Source: Nostoc sp. KVJ20
GTDB taxonomy: Bacteria > Cyanobacteriota > Cyanobacteriia > Cyanobacteriales > Nostocaceae
DNA: 63,812 bases
Direction: 5' to 3'
Assembly (NCBI RefSeq): GCF_001712795.1
Contig: NZ_KV757638.1
Span: 1-63,812, forward strand
Shown here: one piece after another, positions 52,525 through 63,812 of the stretch
How the letters are laid out: each line of letters starts with the position of its first letter
Numbering within the stretch: position 1 is the stretch's first letter
Program-made: the position numbers and the translations under genes
The notes under the pieces: model-generated
What the model was told of the DNA's origin: nothing
Seen by the model: the letters and a program-made list of their open reading frames with translations, nothing else
Database searches by the model: none

Positions 52525-52927
52525 TCAGAATCCTTCGAGTTGCCAGATATTTATGACTTTAGCAAACCTCAGTTATCAGTTAGAATTTGTTGATTTGCTG
52601 CTTTCCTCAAATTCCAAAAATCAAAAAACGTAATCTTAATTGTCATTGTGTGTTCTACTGTGCGATGCTGTATTCGCCGACGGTTGATGCTGCATAACAG
52701 TGTCCCACTAGCTATCATTAGCTAAGTGGGATGTCAGATACGACGGCAATACTATTTAGTTTGCAGTCTTTATTAACTGCTTACACTCGCACCCATCAAA
52801 ATTAGTTTAATCCACTTTCTATTCCCTACTCTCTATTTTTATCCGCATTACCTAAAAGTTATCTCACTAGGTACGGGGTGCAAAAAATACAAAAAATTCC
52901 TCAAGATTCAAGATTAAGGATAAGGCT

Positions 52928-58693
<5,766 letters not shown>

Positions 58694-58843
58694 TTTGGTT
58701 CCCTTAGCAATCCCAAAACAAACCCTCAGCTACCAACCTTGTAAAATTTTTTATGCTCAGATCGCCGTCATCCTCCTCACTTCCTCCCCACAGAGGTTAA
58801 AACTGCTATCATTCATGTGCAACAAGCATTTCGGCAGGTATTG

Positions 58844-58966
58844 ATATGATGTCCGTTTAATCAAACTTAATAAAAAATGTTCGTAGTAAGGACTTTAGTC
58901 CTGGCTTTGGGGACTAAAGTCCTCACTACAAACTGTTGATTATGAGTGATTTGACGGACATCATAT
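58844..58966. repeat. Nested palindrome between convergent genes
   Basis: The outer arms ATATGATGTCCGT (58844-58856) and ACGGACATCATAT (58954-58966) are perfect over 13 bp; the inner arms GTAGTAAGGACTTTAGTCC (58883-58901) and GGACTAAAGTCCTCACTAC (58911-58929) have one mismatch. It is likely a small mobile repeat that also serves as a two-way terminator for the kinase and CheA-like genes. Confidence 0.75.
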
Positions 58967-58969
58967 GAT

Positions 58970-61234
58970 TCAAGTTAGAGATTTTGTGAGAAGATGACCA
59001 TCTAAAACCAGGCTAAGTTGCCCATTGGCAAGAATGCTAGTTCCTTGGATATAAGCTGCAACTGGGATTGCTTCCCCCAAAGGATGGATCGCAGCGGATT
59101 GCTTGCCAATGATGCAATCTACTTCTAAAGCACATCGTTTGTCTAAGTAACGAAATACTAATAAAGGCTTATCCTGCTTGAAAGCATTTAGTGTATCTGT
59201 GTTGTAAGTAGTAACTGAGGTAGGAAGCTGGTTAGGACAAATCAGCACATCAGTCAATAAGTGGATAGGGACGAGCATTTCTGTTGTTAAATGCTCACCA
59301 TCGCAACTAAGGAAGCCACTGGTGCTAGAAGACTGCAAAAATAACATCCGTCCCGCTTGAGTTTGGATAATTTGTTCGGACTGCGATAGACAAATCTGCT
59401 CTACAGAATCGGCAATAAATGCATAAACTCTGGAGTTAGCTTGACAGACGATAAGTTGAGCAATTTTTTGATCGAGGGGAATTTGGAGCGAGAAAGCTGT
59501 ACCATGTCCAGCTTTAGACTTCAATACTATTCTTCCCTGAATAGCTGTTAATTGCTTGCAAACTTCAGTTAATTCTACTCCTAACTCTAAGGCAGCGCGA
59601 TCGCATAAAACAGATGAAACCTCTGGTTCAATTACCAGTTCTTGTAAGATATCCCCTGGTTTTGTCAGGGTGAGTCCTTGGGCTAAAGCTTGTTGATAAA
59701 TTTGAGATAAGTTCAGTCCTGCGCCATCATCACAGCCATCAATAATTAGTTGATTTCCTTGCTGATAAACTTTAATTTCGATGATACCGTTGCTATTTTT
59801 ACCAAGGTGTTGGCGTGTTTGGCAAGATTCAATACTTTGCTCTAGTAAATAGCAACTTATATGCAACAGGAGAGCATGGAGGCGATCGCTAAATGCCCGA
59901 TCGACTTGGATATCGCTAATTTGTAAATGTAGTCTAGCAGACTTATCTTGTAGAGCTTGTAACTGAGACCAAAGCCGATGCAACGGTTCTAAGGCTACTT
60001 TTAAAGGAATAGTTGTAACTTTTTTGACTAAATTGGCAGAATGCTTAAGTAACTTTTCCTGCTGTATGAGTTCTTGTTTGAGTTGATGATGATTGTTATT
60101 GAGCGAATCAACAGTTGATGCCACCTGAGACGCTTCAGCCAAAACAGATTGCAGAGTACTGTATAATTGCTGAGAGCGAGAAGCAGCTAGAGGAGAAAGG
60201 GTATCTGAAATTGCTGCTAAACGTCCTGACCATTCCTGTAGATTATCCAGCAGGTGTTGTAATCGTTTAACTTGTCGGAGCAACCGCCCGATCGTATGTT
60301 GCTGTTGTTCTTCTTGACAGGCTTGCTGATTATATGTAGTTAATAATGTTGCAACTAGCACATTTAGTTGTTCGAGATGCTGAATATTGATCGGTGTGGC
60401 GGTTGGAATACTTGTTGCAACAATGGTAGAAATGGATTCTTGTAAAGAGAGTGGATGGCGATCGCGAACAGATTTAACTAGGGATGCTTCAGTAGGTAAG
60501 GAAAAATCCCCCAACCAAGCATGAAAATCTCCTTCGTCATACTCTTTCGGGTTTGCTAGTTCCCCTACATTGATGGGAAGCTGCTCGGTATCTACGTAAA
60601 CAAGGCTGCCAGACTGGGGGCTAGTTTCACAAGAGGCAGGGGGCAGAGGGGCGGAGGAGCAGAGGGGCGGAGGGGCAGAGGGGCGGAGGGGAAAGAACTT
60701 GGTATTTGAACTCTCCTTTGCTCCCCTGCTCCCCTGCTCCCCTGCTCCCCTGCTCCCTACTCCCTGCTCCCCTGCTTTTTCACATTCTTGCGGTTGCTCT
60801 ATCGATGTCTCAAGGTTTGTTTCTTGGGAATCGCCAAACTCTGCTTGTAGATGAGCAACAATGGCAGACATCCGCTCCAGAATTTCTACTTCGTCAATTT
60901 GCGAGGCTGTTAAAAATGCCATCAATAGCATCTGTAGACAATCTAATCCTTCCGACAACAGGGAGGCGATCGGGGCGTTGACAGTTGCCTGATACTGATG
61001 TAGAAGCTGAAAAATCTCTTCTAGTGCAGCCGCAACTATGGCAATGGCATCTAGCTCGGCTGCTATGGCAATCGAATGCAGAGAGCTAGCAGCTTCCATG
61101 AGAGCCAAAGCTGTAGCAGGGTTACTGTCTTTTGTATAGTTAGGCAACTCCTGCTCCAAGAACAGCAACAGATCGATCGCTTCTTCTAGAAAACGATCGT
61201 CGTTCTGCGGTTGGGGGACAAAATCGGTACTCAT
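58970..61234 (-). CDS. CheA-like protein with degenerate kinase core
   Basis: 754-aa protein with the layout of CheA: P1/Hpt-like helices (about 10-130), a repeat-derived linker (about 150-205), long coiled-coil helices in place of P3 (about 290-460), a HATPase-like P4 (about 465-610) and a CheW-like P5 (about 612-752). Key residues are missing. In P1, where CheA has AAHSIKG, it reads AASSLHS, so the phosphorylated His is Ser; in P4, the N-box that normally reads HLVRNSIDHG is HISCYLLEQS, without the Asn. The DDGAGL G1 box remains. It is probably a structural scaffold or pseudokinase rather than an active kinase. It is the last gene of a CheW-MCP-CheA cluster. Confidence 0.78.
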   Translation of the reverse strand: MSTDFVPQPQNDDRFLEEAIDLLLFLEQELPNYTKDSNPATALALMEAASSLHSIAIAAELDAIAIVAAALEEIFQLLHQYQATVNAPIASLLSEGLDCLQMLLMAFLTASQIDEVEILERMSAIVAHLQAEFGDSQETNLETSIEQPQECEKAGEQGVGSRGAGEQGSRGAKESSNTKFFPLRPSAPPPLCSSAPLPPASCETSPQSGSLVYVDTEQLPINVGELANPKEYDEGDFHAWLGDFSLPTEASLVKSVRDRHPLSLQESISTIVATSIPTATPINIQHLEQLNVLVATLLTTYNQQACQEEQQQHTIGRLLRQVKRLQHLLDNLQEWSGRLAAISDTLSPLAASRSQQLYSTLQSVLAEASQVASTVDSLNNNHHQLKQELIQQEKLLKHSANLVKKVTTIPLKVALEPLHRLWSQLQALQDKSARLHLQISDIQVDRAFSDRLHALLLHISCYLLEQSIESCQTRQHLGKNSNGIIEIKVYQQGNQLIIDGCDDGAGLNLSQIYQQALAQGLTLTKPGDILQELVIEPEVSSVLCDRAALELGVELTEVCKQLTAIQGRIVLKSKAGHGTAFSLQIPLDQKIAQLIVCQANSRVYAFIADSVEQICLSQSEQIIQTQAGRMLFLQSSSTSGFLSCDGEHLTTEMLVPIHLLTDVLICPNQLPTSVTTYNTDTLNAFKQDKPLLVFRYLDKRCALEVDCIIGKQSAAIHPLGEAIPVAAYIQGTSILANGQLSLVLDGHLLTKSLT
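60640..60776. repeat. In-frame inverted STRR arrays inside the CheA-like gene
   Basis: GGCAGAGGGGCGGAGGGG-type units (about 60640-60690) face GCTCCCCTGCTCCCCTGC units (about 60720-60776) on the plus strand. Read from the minus strand they give a Gly/Glu/Ser linker and then a Pro/Ser/Ala/Leu linker after the P1-like domain. Confidence 0.85.
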
Positions 61235-61264
61235 GAAAACAACTCTCGTTTCTATGGGGTTTGT

Positions 61265-61439
61265 GAGTGAATTTTGGATTTTGGATTTTGGATTTTAGAT
61301 TTACCCACCAGCATCAATGCAGGGGCTTCAACTAAAAATTTTGGATTTTGGATTTATTCCACGAATAAATTCGCTTGCTTGAGACCAGTTTAGATTTTAA
61401 ATTTTGAATCTTCAATCCAAAATCTAAAATCTAAAATTC
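61265..61439. repeat. TTTTGGA/TCCAAAA inverted short repeats
   Basis: ATTTTGGATTTTGGATTTTGG (about 61272-61293) faces CCAAAATCTAAAATCTAAAAT (about 61415-61436). The arrays fill most of the 215-base gap between the MCP-like and CheA-like genes and may weaken read-through from one to the other. Confidence 0.7.
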
Positions 61440-61449
61440 GGTGACAATT

Positions 61450-62706
61450 CTATGGCTTCGATATTGTTTGGAGGCTACAAGCAGCGATATCGGCGATCGC
61501 TCTGAATTGCTCCTGGATTTGCGCGATTGACTCCAACCCCGCACTGATTTGGCGATCGCACGGTTCGATCGCAGAAGCAACGTCTGCTGCTGCCACCTGG
61601 AGTTCTTGGAACCATTCCTCTATATTTAGGGTGCTATCGCGGGCTTGACGGGCGAGAATTTCCACCTGTTCGGCAGCCGCTAGCAAACCTTGTTCCCGAT
61701 CGCTAGCTTTTGTGGCTTCGATGGCTGTATTCAAGGACAAAACCTGAATTTTGGTACTCAAGCCTTCCACAAGGCGAATAAAGTCAGAAGCTTGCTCGCA
61801 AAATTCACCAAGATATTGCAGCTGTTTATTAGTAATAGCAACAGTATCTTGAATAGACATTAAATGCTCGCCGGCAAGCTCGGCGATTCTTGCTCCTGCT
61901 TGTACAGCTTGGCTCACCTGCTGAAATGGCACTAGTAACTCAGAGCGATCGCAGGATTCAGCCTTTTGCTGTTGAGCAGGTGGAGCTACTATTTCAGCCC
62001 AGCGCAAGTTAATTGTCAACATCATTCCTACTTGTTGTAGCAAACTGCGCTCTGCTTCCTGCCATTGTCGGGGTTGGAGGCAATGATGAATAACTAAAAA
62101 ACCCCAAGGCTGTTGTTTGACAATTAAGGGCAAGCAGAGGCTAGCTTGCACCTGAAAGCGTTGCCAAAATTGCTGTTGGCGGGGAGTTAATTCTAATACT
62201 TCAGTTAGGTTGTTGAGGGAGTTTTGTCCGTCGCCAACATCGGGTTTATTAACAAACAAATTTATCGGTAGGGATTGGTTGAGCAGGGATGTCCAACCCG
62301 CTTGTATTGCTTCAGCGATCGCTCGACTACGATTATCTTCTTCAAAACGATAAATCAAAACGCGATCGGCGTTGAGAACATCTCGAAGGGCGGTGACTGT
62401 AACCTCCAAAAGTGCAGTTTGACTTTTTGTCTGCTGCATTTGGCGATCAATGGCCGCAAGTTGTTCTCGCTGGAGTTGAAAAGCTCCTCGAACATTTTCA
62501 TCATTGTCACTGGGCGAATCCTTAGCCAAAGCTTGGACAAAAGCTTCGATTTGACTCACCTTCTGCTGCAATTGAGCGACCTTTGGCCCCTTAGCAGATT
62601 GAAAGACTGCTTTGATTACAGCCACATTAGCCAAAATTTCTTCTATCTGGATTTCATTTTCAACAGGCTGGGTTTCAGAATTAGGGTCTAAAGTTGCGAT
62701 CGTCAC
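61450..62706 (-). CDS. Soluble GAF-containing methyl-accepting chemotaxis-like protein
   Basis: 418-aa cytosolic protein. A coiled coil (about 20-95) leads into a GAF domain (about 100-245) that has the backbone of cyanobacteriochrome GAFs (VLIYRFEEDNRSRAIAEA, RFQVQASLCLPLIVKQQPWGFLVIHHC) but no Cys at the bilin positions (TPRQQQFW in place of PCH). The signalling helices follow (about 262-418), with the hairpin tip SLNTAIEATKASDREQGL, a variant of the MCP tip SLNAAIEAARAG that binds CheA and CheW. No membrane helix. The start is GTG at 62706 with AAGGAG six bases upstream. It belongs to the CheW-MCP-CheA cluster, 28 bases after CheW. Confidence 0.83.
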   Translation of the reverse strand: MTIATLDPNSETQPVENEIQIEEILANVAVIKAVFQSAKGPKVAQLQQKVSQIEAFVQALAKDSPSDNDENVRGAFQLQREQLAAIDRQMQQTKSQTALLEVTVTALRDVLNADRVLIYRFEEDNRSRAIAEAIQAGWTSLLNQSLPINLFVNKPDVGDGQNSLNNLTEVLELTPRQQQFWQRFQVQASLCLPLIVKQQPWGFLVIHHCLQPRQWQEAERSLLQQVGMMLTINLRWAEIVAPPAQQQKAESCDRSELLVPFQQVSQAVQAGARIAELAGEHLMSIQDTVAITNKQLQYLGEFCEQASDFIRLVEGLSTKIQVLSLNTAIEATKASDREQGLLAAAEQVEILARQARDSTLNIEEWFQELQVAAADVASAIEPCDRQISAGLESIAQIQEQFRAIADIAACSLQTISKP

Positions 62707-62734
62707 AGAAAACTCCTTGCAGCATCAAGTTAAA

Positions 62735-63760
62735 TCAGTGGGTTTGCCATTGCAATGTCTGGGCGATCGCTCTGGTGTCTAAAATCCAGCGATCGTCTGG
62801 CAGAATACCTTGAACAAAATTTAGCAGTTTGTTTGGGGAAAAGTCGGTTGGTGCCGATTGTGCTTGCTGTAAATCCTGCCACTCTACATCGTAGACATGA
62901 GCCACCAAAAACCCGATTACCTGATTTTGCAACTCGATAACCAGAACCATTGGCTTTTCTGGTCGTGACTGCCGCTTCAAAAGTGGCGCATAACCAAGCA
63001 AATGTTCCAAGTCAACCACCCGTAGCATCTGTCCTTGCCAATTATAGAAACCTAAAATCCAACTTGGTAAGGCCGGGGCTGGGGAAATTTCTTGGCTAGC
63101 GAGATCAATAATGTCCTGTAACGAGTGGAATGGTAGCAATCCACTTCCTCCATCGCCCAAGGAAAAACGGAGAAATCTTTGCCGTTGTTCGCCTGATGTC
63201 AGCCCAGGAGCCAAGGTTGAGGTTGTTCCGGGCAACCCCAACTTATCAGCCAATATCTGGCTCATACCAAAAAGAAGTACTTTCAGTGGTTCCTCGTTCG
63301 GTGCTACAGGCAAAACAGCCATGTGGCTAACACAGCTTAACTCCGCCACTTGCCGATAAGACCACGGCACCGGACGCACTGCTGACAAAGGAATATCAAT
63401 TAAAGCAGGGGGCTTGTCCACAGGAATGCCACAAATTTCCCCAGTCCGGGTTTGAGTCAGAAGTAAGAAGCGCCCTGAAGTGTCAACCGCAGAGGGAACT
63501 TGATGCGGCTGTTGGGCTTGTATTTGCGAAATGAACTTTTGGCGCAAGTCCACAATTGTGATCGTTTGCGCTCCCAAATCAACCATCCCGATACCACTTT
63601 CAACTGTACTGCGAATCGGGGGACAAGCCATCACCTTGAGAACTGCACCAACTGGCAGGGCAAATAAATAGTCTGCGATCGCAAAAACAACGACTCGCAG
63701 GGAGTCGCGATCGGTTACAGCGCCAGATAATCGCTTAAACGGAAAGGGAGTGTTAAGCAT
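62735..63760 (-). CDS. Tandem CheW-domain coupling protein
   Basis: 341-aa protein with two CheW-like SH3-fold domains: residues about 20-165 (LRVVVFAIADYLFALPVGAVLKVM, GMVDLGAQTITIVDLRQKF) and about 190-335 (SWILGFYNWQGQMLRVVDLEHLLG, MVLVIELQNQVIGFLVAHVYDV). CheW domains link receptors to CheA. It is the first visible gene of the cluster; upstream regulators such as PatA- or CheY-like proteins may lie beyond the window edge. In Nostoc such clusters steer hormogonium motility or pili, but the degenerate CheA here makes the output uncertain. Confidence 0.85.
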   Translation of the reverse strand: MLNTPFPFKRLSGAVTDRDSLRVVVFAIADYLFALPVGAVLKVMACPPIRSTVESGIGMVDLGAQTITIVDLRQKFISQIQAQQPHQVPSAVDTSGRFLLLTQTRTGEICGIPVDKPPALIDIPLSAVRPVPWSYRQVAELSCVSHMAVLPVAPNEEPLKVLLFGMSQILADKLGLPGTTSTLAPGLTSGEQRQRFLRFSLGDGGSGLLPFHSLQDIIDLASQEISPAPALPSWILGFYNWQGQMLRVVDLEHLLGYAPLLKRQSRPEKPMVLVIELQNQVIGFLVAHVYDVEWQDLQQAQSAPTDFSPNKLLNFVQGILPDDRWILDTRAIAQTLQWQTH

Positions 63761-63766
63761 AGCAAG

Positions 63767-63812
63767 GGTAAAGGGTAAAGGGTAAAGGGGAAAGGGGAAA
63801 GGGTAAAGGGGA
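63767..63812. repeat. STRR array at the window edge (GGGTAAA/GGGGAAA)
   Basis: Heptamers GGGTAAA and GGGGAAA continue to the end of the window. They occupy the leader of the tandem CheW gene. Confidence 0.8.

Larger units (their letters stand above)
52098..52927. other. Repeat-rich intergenic region before the multi-HAMP kinase
   Basis: No gene. It holds an STRR pair at about 52155-52203 (GGGGTAAGGGG facing TTACCCTTTACCC), a fragment of the CCCCCTTAA-type repeat (52262-52332) and a MITE-like palindrome (52412-52524). The plus-strand open frame 52403-52633 is a translation of that palindrome. The last 250 bases should hold the promoter of the kinase. Confidence 0.6.

Noticed and set aside
52403..52633. 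Plus-strand 76-codon frame
   Set aside because: Most of it lies inside a MITE-like palindrome; the translation follows the repeat.
61450..62706. Cyanobacteriochrome call for the GAF of the MCP-like protein
   Set aside because: The backbone is similar but neither the DXCF cysteine nor the Cys-His pair is present.

Overview
The window reads as chromosome of a filamentous, Nostoc-like cyanobacterium. The evidence is scattered HIP1 octamers (GCGATCGC), heptamer-type short tandem repeats between and even inside genes, a cyAbrB regulator, GAF domains of cyanobacteriochrome type, and very large multidomain sensor kinases. No rRNA, tRNA, transposase or adaptation (cas1/cas2) gene was recognised, and no assembled CRISPR array is present.

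Layout. 0.5-8.6 kb is a housekeeping and mixed block: GT-C glycosyltransferase, zinc-ribbon membrane protein, ClC channel/transporter with CBS domains, cyAbrB, Rrf2 regulator, cobD/cbiB, pyrR and an NTF2/SnoaL-like protein. The stretch 5.1-6.5 kb carries three copies of one short repeat. 8.7-14.8 kb (minus strand) is a two-component block: an Rcp1-like response regulator overlapping a hybrid kinase, then a 1116-aa multisensor kinase with a DXCF-type cyanobacteriochrome GAF. 15.3-18.8 kb holds a Rho_N/DUF4912 protein, a phosphodiester-glycosidase lipoprotein, a small secreted protein and an XRE regulator. 19.1-26.8 kb holds a 1438-aa double-kinase hybrid, a small membrane protein and an EAL-GAF-GGDEF enzyme whose GAF is also of DXCF type.

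27.0-36.6 kb is a tightly coupled type III-D CRISPR effector operon: Cas10 without HD domain but with GGDD, four Cas7-like RAMPs, Csx10, a Cas11-like small subunit, a Csx19-like protein, and two non-core members (a PD-(D/E)XK nuclease-like protein and a 213-aa protein of unknown function). It is followed by a YoeB-like toxin, a YefM/Phd antitoxin, a HigA-like antitoxin, isolated CRISPR-repeat-like hairpins, and a Cas6 with a helix-turn-helix-like tail.

39.7-50.8 kb holds two secreted proteins, a LURP-one-like protein, an N-acetylmuramoyl-L-alanine amidase with peptidoglycan-binding repeats, an EgtD-like methyltransferase with a small membrane protein, a CobN/ChlH-type chelatase large subunit carrying two in-frame palindromic insertions, and a second GT-C glycosyltransferase. 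50.8-52.9 kb is dense in repeats around one small cyanobacterial gene. 52.9-58.7 kb is a 1921-aa soluble kinase with a nine-fold 92-residue HAMP repeat like fungal group III (Nik1/Os-1) kinases. 59.0-63.8 kb (minus) is a CheW-MCP-CheA-like cluster in which the CheA-like protein has lost key kinase residues.

Themes. Signal transduction dominates, with light (two likely bilin GAFs) feeding both phosphorelay and c-di-GMP turnover. Small repeats have entered at least five coding regions in frame. The III-D operon carries extra genes that could supply DNA cleavage missing from its Cas10. All functional calls rest on reading motifs by eye; no database search was run.
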